From CAZYFH01 sp965249175 (GTDB lineage Bacteria; Acidobacteriota; Vicinamibacteria; Vicinamibacterales; UBA8438), in the NCBI GenBank assembly GCA_965249175.1, contig OZ252227.1:186001-250000 (forward strand): a DNA stretch of 64,000 bases, in the 5' to 3' direction. The notes beneath the pieces were generated by a model that searched no databases, had not been told where the DNA came from, and saw only the letters and a program-made list of their open reading frames with translations. A program made the position numbers and the translations under genes. This document shows, piece by piece, positions 1 through 7,289 of this stretch. How positions within the stretch are numbered: position 1 is the stretch's first letter; each line of letters starts with the position of its first letter.

Positions 1-476
1 TCGCGCGCCCATTCGACGGCGTCGCGGTCGGTCGGTTGCCGCCCGCTCCGGACGTAGATCTGGAACCCGCCGTTCGAGCGCTTGGCGTCGATCGCCACGA
101 TGACCGCCTGGCTCCCGTAGCGGCGCGCCAACGTCGTCAGGAGCTCGGGCCGCGCGAGGGCCGCGGTGTTCAGGCTCACCTTGTCCGCGCCGGCCTCGAT
201 GGCCGCGTCGGCGTGCGACTCGTCCTTGATGCCGCCGCCCACGCAGAGCGGGAGAAAGATCTCCTTGGCGACGGCGCCGATCGTGTCCGCAAGCGCGTTG
301 CGCTTCTCGATGGTCGCGGTGACGTCGAGCACAACGATCTCGTCGATGCCCTCCTCGTTGTAGCGACGCGCCAGCGCGGCGGGATCCCCAGCCTGCCGGA
401 GCCCCTCGAAATTGATGCCCTTGACGACCGCGCCGTCGCGTACGTCCAGGCAGGCGATAATCCGCTTGGAGAGCAT
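1..476 (-). CDS. hisF: Imidazole glycerol phosphate synthase cyclase subunit HisF (partial, C-terminus beyond window)
   Basis: HisF is the cyclase half of imidazole glycerol phosphate synthase. It uses ammonia channelled from HisH to convert PRFAR into imidazole glycerol phosphate and AICAR in the cytoplasm. The visible N-terminal ~158 residues of a usual ~253 begin MLSKRIIACLDVRDG and include the catalytic Asp of 'ACLDV', the phosphate-binding loop 'CVGGGIKD' and the second acidic residue in 'VIVAIDAKR'. The ATG (474-476) shares one base with the TGA of hisH (TGATG), so the two subunits are translationally coupled. hisA, which often lies between hisH and hisF, is absent here. The gene runs off the left edge. 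Identification is secure. Confidence 0.96.
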   Translation of the reverse strand, partial: MLSKRIIACLDVRDGAVVKGINFEGLRQAGDPAALARRYNEEGIDEIVVLDVTATIEKRNALADTIGAVAKEIFLPLCVGGGIKDESHADAAIEAGADKVSLNTAALARPELLTTLARRYGSQAVIVAIDAKRSNGGFQIYVRSGRQPTDRDAVEWAR

Positions 477-1099
477 CAGACGCGATTCAAGAAGTTCTGC
501 AGGATGCGCAGGCCGACGTGTCCCGATTTCTCCGGGTGGAACTGCGCGCCGACGACGTGCCCACGCTCGACCACGCTGGCGAACTCAACGCCGTAGGTCG
601 TCGACCCCACGCAGTCCGCTGTGACCGGCGCCGCGTACGAGTGTGTGAAATACACCTGGTCGCCCTCGAGGACCCCCTCCAGAAGCCATGACGTCCGGCG
701 GCCGTGCAGCCCGTTCCAGCCTACGTGTGGCACCTTGAAGATCCCGCCCCCGTGGCTGGCATCGTCCACCGCCGGGTTCTCGATGAGCGTGCAGCGGCCG
801 GGCAGCACTCCGAGGCCGGGCTGGTCGGGGGCTTCCTGGCTGCCGTCGAAGAGCCACTGCAAGCCGAGGCAGATCCCGAGCAGAGGCCGCTCGCGGGCGA
901 TGGCTGCGCCGATCGCCGTTCGCCAGGCGGCGTCGAGTGCCGCGGTGGCTTCGAAGTTGCCGACCCCCGGCACAATCACGGCCTCGGCGCGCGCGAGGTC
1001 GCCGGGTGCAGCCGGTGTGTCGAACGATGCGCCGAGATGTGTGAGTGCCTTCCGCACAGAGGTCAGGTTGCCGGCGCCGTAATCGATGAGGGCGATCAC
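476..1099 (-). CDS. hisH: Imidazole glycerol phosphate synthase glutamine amidotransferase subunit HisH
   Basis: HisH is the class I glutaminase that supplies ammonia to HisF. I start it at the GTG at 1097-1099 (VIALIDYGAGNL), which overlaps the hisB TGA as GTGA; an in-frame ATG 18 codons upstream would place 18 unrelated residues before the conserved N-terminus. From this start the protein has 207 residues, normal for the family. The nucleophile is C77 in 'LLGICLGLQ', and the His/Glu pair of the triad is in 'AQFHPEKS' near the C-terminus. The oxyanion strand motif 'VPGVGNF' is present. Overlap with both neighbours argues for coupled translation of hisB-hisH-hisF. Confidence 0.96.
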   Translation of the reverse strand: MIALIDYGAGNLTSVRKALTHLGASFDTPAAPGDLARAEAVIVPGVGNFEATAALDAAWRTAIGAAIARERPLLGICLGLQWLFDGSQEAPDQPGLGVLPGRCTLIENPAVDDASHGGGIFKVPHVGWNGLHGRRTSWLLEGVLEGDQVYFTHSYAAPVTADCVGSTTYGVEFASVVERGHVVGAQFHPEKSGHVGLRILQNFLNRV

Positions 1100-1704
1100 A
1101 GCAGCCCCTTCGTGCTCGGCAGCATCTTGCCGAGCTGGCGATCGCGCGAGCATGCGACGCGCAACGCGCGTCCGAACGCTTTGAAGAGCGCCTCGATCTG
1201 GTGATGACTGGACCGGCCATAGAGCACCTTCACGTGCACGTTGGCGCGTGCGCCTTGGGCGAAGCCGTCGAAGAAGTCGTACACCAGCTCCGCCTGCAGA
1301 TCGCCGACGCGCCGCACGCGTAGCTTCAGGTCCACCACGGCATGCGTCCGCCCGCTCAGGTCGACCGCGGCGACGCCCAGCGTCTCGTCCATCGGCATCA
1401 CGAAATACCCCGCGCGGTTGATGCCGCGGCGTGTGCCCACCGCCTTCGCCACCGCCTCCCCGAGTCCGATGCCGACATCCTCGACCGTATGGTGCTGGTC
1501 GACGTCCAGGTCGCCCGCCGCCCGAATCGTCAGATCGAACGCCCCATGCCGGGTCACCAGCTCGAGCATGTGGTCGAGGAATCGGATCCCGGTGTCGATC
1601 TCGTACCGGCCCCGTCCGTCGAGCGAGAGGGACACGGCGATCTGGGTCTCGGTCGTCTTGCGCGTGATGACGGCGCGTCGCTTCGTCCCGCTCGTGGTCA
1701 CCAC
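1096..1704 (-). CDS. hisB: Imidazoleglycerol-phosphate dehydratase HisB
   Basis: This manganese enzyme dehydrates imidazole glycerol phosphate to imidazole acetol phosphate. The 202-residue product is the monofunctional form, with no HAD histidinol-phosphatase domain fused. The metal-binding motifs are clear: 'FLDHMLELVTRHG', 'DQHHTVEDVGI', 'MDETL' and the C-terminal 'SSHHQIEALFKAFGRAL'. The ATG at 1704 adds about 9 residues ahead of the conserved 'RRAVITRKTTET' start. It lies 25 bp downstream of hisD and overlaps hisH by 4 bp. Confidence 0.97.
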   Translation of the reverse strand: MVTTSGTKRRAVITRKTTETQIAVSLSLDGRGRYEIDTGIRFLDHMLELVTRHGAFDLTIRAAGDLDVDQHHTVEDVGIGLGEAVAKAVGTRRGINRAGYFVMPMDETLGVAAVDLSGRTHAVVDLKLRVRRVGDLQAELVYDFFDGFAQGARANVHVKVLYGRSSHHQIEALFKAFGRALRVACSRDRQLGKMLPSTKGLL

Positions 1705-1729
1705 GGGCTCCTAACCTTTAACCACTACC

Positions 1730-2965
1730 TTAGACCACGCGCATCGCCACCGAAGCCGCGTGCGCGCGCAGGCCCTCGGCGCTGGCCAAAGACAAAACGC
1801 TCGGCGCGATCCGGCGCAGGCCGCGACGGGTGAGCCGCTGCACGCTATTGACCCGGACGAAGTCGGCCGCGCTCAGCCCGCCCCGGAAGCGGGCGACGCC
1901 GCCTGTGGGAAGTACGTGGTTCGACCCCGTCGCGTAGTCGCCCGCAGCTTGCGCGGCATAGGGGCCCACGAACACCGTCCCTGCGTGGGTGAGCTTCCTG
2001 GCGACCGCGGCGGTGTCGCAGACCGCGTGCTCCGGTGCGATTCGGTTTGCAAGGTCGACGGCGTCGTTGATGCTGCGCACGACAACGACGACGCCGTGCC
2101 GGTCGAGCGAGGGCCGGGATGCCGGGTGTTCGGTCACCTGGGACTCAACCGCCGCAACGACCGCACGCGCAAGTCGTCGGCTCGTCGTCAGGCACACCGC
2201 GCGCGCGTCGGGATCGTGCTCCGCCTGCGCTACCAGATCGGCGGCGATCCACTCCGGCTTGCCCGTCGTCGCGACCACGACGATCTCCGTCGGGCCGGCG
2301 TAGAAGTCGATCGGGCAGTGCGTCGCGACACGCGCCTTGGCGCTCGCGACGTAGGCGTTCCCCGGGCCCACGATCTTGTCGACGCGGGGGACGGTCGCGG
2401 TGCCGTACGCGAAGGCCGCGATCGCGTGCGCGCCGCCGATGGGAAACAGGCGTGACACACCGGCCTCGACGGCCGCCGCCAGCACCGCCGGCTCCGGGCT
2501 CGGACACGCCGCGACCACGTGTTCCACACCGGCCACCTTGGCCGGAATCGCGGTCATGAGCAACGATGACGGCAGCGGGTACCGCCCTCCCGGCACATAG
2601 CAGCCAACGCGTTCGAGCGGGTGGACGCGTTGCTCGATGACCACACCTGGCACGACCCGCGTGCTCCAGGAGCGCGGGAGCTGCTTCGAGGCAACCCGCC
2701 GGATATGACGCGCGGCTTCCTTGATGGCGGCTCGGACGGCCGGGGGTGCCTTGCGTGCGCCGCGGCGGATGTCCGCGGTCGTGAGCTCGAGCGACCCCGT
2801 CAGCCCGTCCAGCGTCCGAGCGTACTCGCGGACCGCCCGGTCACCGCGCCGGCGCACGTCGTCGACGATTCGCCCCACACGTCGCTCCAGTCCCGCGTCG
2901 GTAGCCTGGGCGCGCTCCACCAGCTGCCGCACCGCGCGTGTGTTCGACGATGCGATGATCTTCAT
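1730..2965 (-). CDS. hisD: Histidinol dehydrogenase HisD
   Basis: HisD performs the last two NAD-dependent oxidations, from L-histidinol through histidinal to L-histidine, using a zinc ion. The frame is open further upstream, but the family-like N-terminus starts at the ATG at 2963-2965 (MKIIASSNTRAVRQL), giving 411 residues, close to the usual ~430. Recognisable blocks are 'CYVPGGRYPLPSSLLM', 'FPIGGAHAIAAFAYGT', 'IVGPGNAYVASAK', 'DFYAGPTEIVVVA', 'AQAEHDPDARA' and 'GSNHVLPTGG'. It sits 56 bp downstream of hisG in the same operon. Confidence 0.97.
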   Translation of the reverse strand: MKIIASSNTRAVRQLVERAQATDAGLERRVGRIVDDVRRRGDRAVREYARTLDGLTGSLELTTADIRRGARKAPPAVRAAIKEAARHIRRVASKQLPRSWSTRVVPGVVIEQRVHPLERVGCYVPGGRYPLPSSLLMTAIPAKVAGVEHVVAACPSPEPAVLAAAVEAGVSRLFPIGGAHAIAAFAYGTATVPRVDKIVGPGNAYVASAKARVATHCPIDFYAGPTEIVVVATTGKPEWIAADLVAQAEHDPDARAVCLTTSRRLARAVVAAVESQVTEHPASRPSLDRHGVVVVVRSINDAVDLANRIAPEHAVCDTAAVARKLTHAGTVFVGPYAAQAAGDYATGSNHVLPTGGVARFRGGLSAADFVRVNSVQRLTRRGLRRIAPSVLSLASAEGLRAHAASVAMRVV

Positions 2966-3021
2966 CTGCGTGCCTCTCACCCGCTGAGCGTCTGGGTCCA
3001 ACCTGACCCGAGTGACGGCCC

Positions 3022-3903
3022 CTACAGCACAATCTTGTTCAAGGGATACTCGACGATCCCGTGACCGCCCGCCGCTTTCAGCTTGGGAATCAGCTCCCGC
3101 ACCGCGCGCTCCTCGAGGATCGAGGAGACCGCCATCCATCCCGAGTCGCTGAGTGACGACACCGTCGGCCGATGGAGCGCCGGCAAGAGCGCGATCACGG
3201 CGTCGAGATCGGCGCGCTCGACGTTCAGCATCAGTCCGACGCGGCCCTGCGCGTCCATTGCCGCCTTGAGCAGCAGCGCGATGTTGTCGATCTTGGTCCG
3301 CTTCCACCGATCCTCGAGCGCCTTGGTGTTCGCGATGAGCTGCGGGTTCGACTCGAGGACCGTATCGATAATGCGCAGGTGATTGGCGCGCAGCGTCGAC
3401 CCGGTTTCGGTGGCCTCGACGATGGCGTCGGCCAGGTCCGGTGGCTTGACCTCGGTGGCGCCCCAGGAGAACTCGACGTTGACGTTGACGTTGAGTCGCG
3501 TGAAATACGCTTCGGTGACCCGGACCAGCTCAGTGGAGATACGCGCGCCCTCGAGATCCTGCGGCGACTGGTAGCGCGAGTCGTCGGGCACCGCGAGCAC
3601 CCACCGCACGCGCCGGAAGCTCTGCTTCGAGTAGATGAGATCGGCGACGGCGGTGACGTCGTTGCCCGTCGCGGCGTGATGCTCGGCGATCCAATCCTGG
3701 CCGGTCAGTCCGACGTCGACGGCGTCGTCCGCGACATAGCGCGCCATCTCCTGCGCGCGGATCAGGGTGCACGCGATGTCCGGATCATCGATGGTCGGGA
3801 AATACGAGCGAGCGCTGACGTAGATCTTGAACCCCGCGCGTGCGAACAGTTGCACGGTGGAATCCTGCAACGACCCTTTGGGGATGCCGAGTCTCAGCGT
3901 CAT
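3022..3903 (-). CDS. hisG: ATP phosphoribosyltransferase HisG, long form
   Basis: HisG catalyses the committed step, joining ATP and PRPP to give phosphoribosyl-ATP. At 293 residues this is the long form: an N-terminal catalytic part (about 1-205, start MTLRLGIPKGSLQDST, with 'ARYVADDAVDVGLTGQDW' and the PRPP-binding 'EATETGSTLRANHLRI') plus a C-terminal regulatory domain (about 206-290). Long-form enzymes are normally feedback-inhibited by histidine through that domain and do not need HisZ. The operon would therefore be controlled at two levels, enzyme feedback and the leader peptide upstream of hisI. The 5' neighbour hisI ends 30 bp upstream. Confidence 0.96.
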   Translation of the reverse strand: MTLRLGIPKGSLQDSTVQLFARAGFKIYVSARSYFPTIDDPDIACTLIRAQEMARYVADDAVDVGLTGQDWIAEHHAATGNDVTAVADLIYSKQSFRRVRWVLAVPDDSRYQSPQDLEGARISTELVRVTEAYFTRLNVNVNVEFSWGATEVKPPDLADAIVEATETGSTLRANHLRIIDTVLESNPQLIANTKALEDRWKRTKIDNIALLLKAAMDAQGRVGLMLNVERADLDAVIALLPALHRPTVSSLSDSGWMAVSSILEERAVRELIPKLKAAGGHGIVEYPLNKIVL

Positions 3904-3933
3904 GACGTCACCGGTCGACCGTCATCGTCATCC

Positions 3934-4248
3934 TCATGGCCGGAGCTCCGTGTAGAAGCACGAGCGCTCACCGGTGTGGCAGACGTTGCCGTCGCCTTGA
4001 CGCTCGACCCGGACCAGCACCGTGTCATCGTCGCAATCGGTGAGCAGACGGCGAACCTTGAGGCGGTTGCCCGAGGTTTCACCCTTCATCCAGAGCGTGC
4101 CGCGTGTGCGACTGAAAAACGTGGCGAACCCGGTCGCGCGCGTCTTCTCGAAGGCTTCCTGATTCATGAAGCCGACCATCAGTACTTCGTTGCTCTCGTC
4201 GTCCTGGATGACCGCAGGAATCAACCCGTCGAGCTTTGAAAAATCCAT
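3934..4248 (-). CDS. hisI: Phosphoribosyl-AMP cyclohydrolase HisI
   Basis: HisI opens the adenine ring of phosphoribosyl-AMP in the third step of the pathway. The ATG at 4246-4248 (MDFSKLDGLIPAVIQDD) gives a 104-residue, monofunctional protein without the HisE pyrophosphohydrolase domain that many bacteria fuse here. The zinc- and magnesium-binding residues are visible in 'TDCDDDTVLVRV' and 'NVCHTGERSCFY'. It is the first structural gene of the operon and follows the leader peptide and terminator hairpin directly, so its transcription would depend on read-through. Confidence 0.95.
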   Translation of the reverse strand: MDFSKLDGLIPAVIQDDESNEVLMVGFMNQEAFEKTRATGFATFFSRTRGTLWMKGETSGNRLKVRRLLTDCDDDTVLVRVERQGDGNVCHTGERSCFYTELRP

Positions 4249-4270
4249 GGTTCCCCTCACGCCGTCGTCC

Positions 4271-4307
4271 AAACAAAAAGGCCTCGCCGTGGTTTGCGGC
4301 GAGGCCT
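4271..4307 (-). terminator. Intrinsic terminator/attenuator of the his operon
   Basis: On the minus strand a perfect 11-bp stem (AGGCCTCGCCG / CGGCGAGGCCT) closes a 7-nt loop and is followed by TTTTGTTT. It lies between the His-rich leader peptide and hisI, inside the transcribed leader, so it must be regulated. Just upstream, CATCACG (4308-4314) can pair with CGTGATG (4338-4344) at the end of the leader ORF, a candidate competing hairpin. The terminator is seen directly; its regulation is inferred. Confidence 0.9.
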
Positions 4308-4334
4308 CGTGATGCGTGCGCGTCTTGATCGGGT

Positions 4335-4418
4335 CTACATCACGCGCAGCACCGGTGCCCCGCTGTTGGACGGGCAATGGTGGTGACGATGATGCACGTC
4401 GTGGACGGTCGCTCGCAT
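4335..4418 (-). CDS. hisL: Histidine operon leader peptide (27 aa, His-rich)
   Basis: A short ORF of 27 codons runs from ATG (4416-4418) to TAG (4335-4337) between a good promoter and the attenuator hairpin. Its product contains the run HDVHHRHHHC, six histidines in nine residues. This is the signature of a his leader peptide: when charged tRNA-His is scarce the ribosome stalls in the His codons and the downstream terminator should fail to form. No strong Shine-Dalgarno is seen (weak GCAGG, close to the predicted start of transcription). The call rests on composition, position and the adjacent terminator. Confidence 0.88.
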   Translation of the reverse strand: MRATVHDVHHRHHHCPSNSGAPVLRVM

Positions 4419-4431
4419 GATGCCTGCGCTT

Positions 4432-4462
4432 ATCGTAGCGGACGGGTGCGGTGATCTGTCAA
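4432..4462 (-). promoter_or_regulatory. Promoter of the his leader/operon
   Basis: On the minus strand a consensus -35 TTGACA (4457-4462) is followed after 19 bp by TACGAT (4432-4437) as -10. Transcription would begin about 7 nt before the leader-peptide ATG. The spacing is slightly long. It lies in the divergent region shared with the phosphatase gene. Confidence 0.65.
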
Positions 4463-4515
4463 GCAGATGGTGGCACCGAGCGGCCACCTACGACGGGTGA
4501 TACAGTCCGAACATC

Positions 4516-6057
4516 ATGCGTGTACTTCACCGACGCGCCTTTCTGGCGGGCGGACTGACGGCACTCGGTTTGGGTGCGCCGCGTCGCGTCCGGGGGGGCG
4601 TGCGGCAATCAATCACGTTCGACGCGCCCCCGTTCGCCCTTGGCGTTGCGTCGGGTGAGCCGACCCCGGACGGCGTCGTGCTCTGGACGCGGCTGGCACC
4701 CGATCCGCTGCGCGGCGGCGGTATGCCGGACGACGACATCGAGGTCAGCTGGGAGGTGGCACGCGATGAGCAGATGCGCGACGTCGCGCAGCGCGGAACC
4801 GCGGTGGCCACGCCACTGCTTGGACACACGGTTCACGCCGAAGTCGAGGGGCTCGAGCCGGCTCGCTGGTACTGGTATCGGTTCCGTGCCGGCGCCGAGG
4901 TGAGCCCCATCGGCCGTACCCGGACGATGCCTGCGCCCGGGGCGCGGGTCGATCGACTCCGCTTCGCGTTCGCCTCGTGCCAACACTACGAAACGGGCTA
5001 CTTCACCGCGTTGCGGCACATGAGCCACGAAGACCTGGACCTCGTCTTTCATCTCGGCGACTACATCTACGAATACGCCGGCCGCGACGGCAGGGTCCGC
5101 AAGCACACGGGTGACGAGATCGAGGTCCTGGCGGACTATCGCAACCGCCACGCGCTGTATCGGTCCGACCCCGATCTGCAGGCCGCGCACGCGGCGTTCC
5201 CGTGGGTCGTCACCTGGGACGACCACGAGGTCGACAACAACTATGCGGCGACCGTCTCGGAAGAAGGCTTGCCGGCCGAGTTGTTCCTGCGGCGACGCGC
5301 CGAGGCCTATCAGGCGTACTACGAGCACATGCCGCTGCGAAGGTCGTCGCTGCCCGCGGGCCCGCGGATGCAGTTGTATCGGGATTTCGCGTGGGGCGAC
5401 CTCGCATCGTTCTCCGTGCTCGACACACGGCAGTACCGGACGGACCAACCATGCGGCGATCGGACCGGCGCGCCGTGCGATGGGATGCAGGATGCGGCGG
5501 CGACGTTGCTCGGCGACGAGCAAGAGCGCTGGCTGATCGCCGGGCTCGACCGATCGGACGTCAGGTGGAACGTCATCGCGCAGCAGGTGATGATGGCGCG
5601 GGTCGACTTCGCGCCGGGCGACGAAGAGCGGTTCGGCATGGACATCTGGTCGGGATACGAGACGGCCCGCCGGCGGCTCATGCAGTTTCTGTCCGACCGC
5701 CGACCGTCAAATCCCATTGTGCTGACCGGCGACATCCACACCAACTGGGTGAACGATCTCAGACTGGACTACGCCGACGAGCGCACGCCGACGGTGGGGA
5801 CGGAGTTTGTCGGGACGTCCATCAGCTCTGGCGGCGACGGGTCCGACACCCGCCCCACGACCGCCGGGATGTTGGCCGAGAACCCGTGGGTGAAGTTTTA
5901 CAACGCCCAGAGGGGCTATGTGCGATGCGAGCTGACCCCGCAGCGCTGCCGCGCGGACTACCGGGTGGTGGAGTACGTCAGCCGTCCCGCCAGCCCGATC
6001 GCGACGCGCGCGTCGTTCGTCGTCGAGAATGGGCGGCCTGGCGCCGAGCGCGTCTAA
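4516..6057 (+). CDS. phoD: Secreted alkaline phosphatase, PhoD family
   Basis: PhoD enzymes are Fe/Ca-dependent phosphomonoesterases or phosphodiesterases exported by the Tat system. The 513-residue product starts MRVLHRRAFLAGGLTALGLG, a twin-arginine signal. An N-terminal Fn3-like domain (about 35-145, 'FALGVASGEPTPDGVVLWTRL') precedes the metallophosphatase domain. Metal-site motifs are 'FASCQHYETGYF', 'HLGDYIYEY', 'TWDDHEVDNNY', 'VIAQQVMMA' and 'VLTGDIHTNW'. It is transcribed divergently from the his operon and stands alone. The product would act outside the cytoplasmic membrane in phosphate scavenging. Confidence 0.93.
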   Translation: MRVLHRRAFLAGGLTALGLGAPRRVRGGVRQSITFDAPPFALGVASGEPTPDGVVLWTRLAPDPLRGGGMPDDDIEVSWEVARDEQMRDVAQRGTAVATPLLGHTVHAEVEGLEPARWYWYRFRAGAEVSPIGRTRTMPAPGARVDRLRFAFASCQHYETGYFTALRHMSHEDLDLVFHLGDYIYEYAGRDGRVRKHTGDEIEVLADYRNRHALYRSDPDLQAAHAAFPWVVTWDDHEVDNNYAATVSEEGLPAELFLRRRAEAYQAYYEHMPLRRSSLPAGPRMQLYRDFAWGDLASFSVLDTRQYRTDQPCGDRTGAPCDGMQDAAATLLGDEQERWLIAGLDRSDVRWNVIAQQVMMARVDFAPGDEERFGMDIWSGYETARRRLMQFLSDRRPSNPIVLTGDIHTNWVNDLRLDYADERTPTVGTEFVGTSISSGGDGSDTRPTTAGMLAENPWVKFYNAQRGYVRCELTPQRCRADYRVVEYVSRPASPIATRASFVVENGRPGAERV

Positions 6058-6094
6058 CTGGGACGGGGGCTTCGCCCCGAACCTCGCCGCGCTC

Positions 6095-7189
6095 CTAACC
6101 GTCGATCACCGCCGCCGCGACCGACGCGATCGGCGGGAGCCAGTTGAAGAGTACTTCCCAGTTGTCGCCCTCGTTGCGGCTCGCCAGGAGGTGCCCTCCC
6201 GACGTCCCCATGTAGAGGCCGACGGGGTCCAGGGTATCGGTGGCAAGCGCCTGTCGTAGCACCAGCGTGTGCGCATCGCGTTGGGGGAGGCCGGACATGA
6301 GCGTCTCCCACGTCGCGCCGCGGTCGCGGCTCCGATAGACGCGGAACGCCGCCTCCGGAAGCGAGCGGTGCTGGTCGGACTCCGCGGGGCACACATAGAT
6401 CGTGTCGCCGTCGTGTGGATGGACGGCCAGCGGAAAGCCGAAGCGCGACGGGAGGCCGTCGGAAATATCGATCCACTCGTCGCCGGCGTTCTCCGTGCGA
6501 TAGACACCACAGTGGTTTTGTTGATACAGCACCTGCGAGTTGGAGGGATGCATCTCCAGGTGGTGCACGCACACACCGACCTCCGGAAACTTGTTGGGTT
6601 TGAAATCGGCACGCACGTTCGTGTTCTTTGGTTGCCACGTCTCCCCGGCGTCATCGGTGCGGAACACCCCGGCGACCGAAATGCCGGCATACATGCGCAT
6701 CGGGTTATTCGGGTCGTCGCAGATCGAGTGCACCATCAACCCGGCGGCGCCCGGGCTCCAGATCGGCCGGCTGTGGTGGTTCGTGAGCGCCTCGATCTCG
6801 CGCCAGGACGAGCCGCCATCCGTGCTCGCAAACAGCGCCGCCGGGTCGACGCCCGAAAATAGCGCCGGTTTGCTATCGCCGAGCCGGCCCTGGCGGACGA
6901 TCCACACGCGCTCGACGGAAAGGCCGCGGCCTTCCGCGAAACGCACCGGTGGGCGTTCCTCCCAGCTCTCGCCAAGGTCGGTCGATACCTGGACGCCCGG
7001 TCCCCACCACTCACTCTTGCCCGCGACCATGATCGACCCGGCGCCTCCGCCATCAGCAACATGGACGACGTCGTTCACCTGGACGCCCTTGAAGATGGGG
7101 CCCTTGAGCGCCCAGCGGCGACGGTCGCGATCCGAGAACGCGAGAAAGGCGCCCTTCCGCGTGCCGATCAACAGCATGACCCGTGTCAC
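6095..7189 (-). CDS. BNR/Asp-box repeat protein (sialidase-like beta-propeller)
   Basis: The product (about 364 residues) is a run of bacterial neuraminidase (Asp-box) repeats: 'STDLGESW', 'STDGGSSW', 'RTDDAGETW', 'RTENAGDEW', 'SRDRGATW' and 'SRNEGDNW'. They imply a six-bladed beta-propeller like VPS10/sialidase folds. No sialidase catalytic Arg triad or nucleophile can be assigned, so an enzymatic role should not be assumed. There is no signal peptide (start VTRVMLLIGTRKGAFL). I prefer the GTG at 7187-7189 because AAGGAG (7195-7200) sits 5 nt upstream; another GTG two codons earlier would overlap that site. It converges with phoD. Confidence 0.85.
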   Translation of the reverse strand: MTRVMLLIGTRKGAFLAFSDRDRRRWALKGPIFKGVQVNDVVHVADGGGAGSIMVAGKSEWWGPGVQVSTDLGESWEERPPVRFAEGRGLSVERVWIVRQGRLGDSKPALFSGVDPAALFASTDGGSSWREIEALTNHHSRPIWSPGAAGLMVHSICDDPNNPMRMYAGISVAGVFRTDDAGETWQPKNTNVRADFKPNKFPEVGVCVHHLEMHPSNSQVLYQQNHCGVYRTENAGDEWIDISDGLPSRFGFPLAVHPHDGDTIYVCPAESDQHRSLPEAAFRVYRSRDRGATWETLMSGLPQRDAHTLVLRQALATDTLDPVGLYMGTSGGHLLASRNEGDNWEVLFNWLPPIASVAAAVIDG

Positions 7190-7289
7190 GTCCACTCCTT
7201 CCCGCCCCAGGCCAGCTTAACCGCAGAGTTCACGTGGGTCGACGGAAGAAATGTGGCATGACAATGTGCGTGACTACAATGTAGGCGCG

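Noticed and set aside
3172..4239. Long open frame (355 codons) opposite hisG/hisI
   Set aside because: It is antisense to clearly conserved enzymes. Its composition (Arg/Val/Asp-rich, no domain) is what GC-rich antisense frames look like.
6095..7189. Exo-sialidase
   Set aside because: Asp-box repeats alone define the propeller, not catalysis. No RIP motif, Arg triad or Tyr/Glu pair could be assigned and there is no signal peptide.
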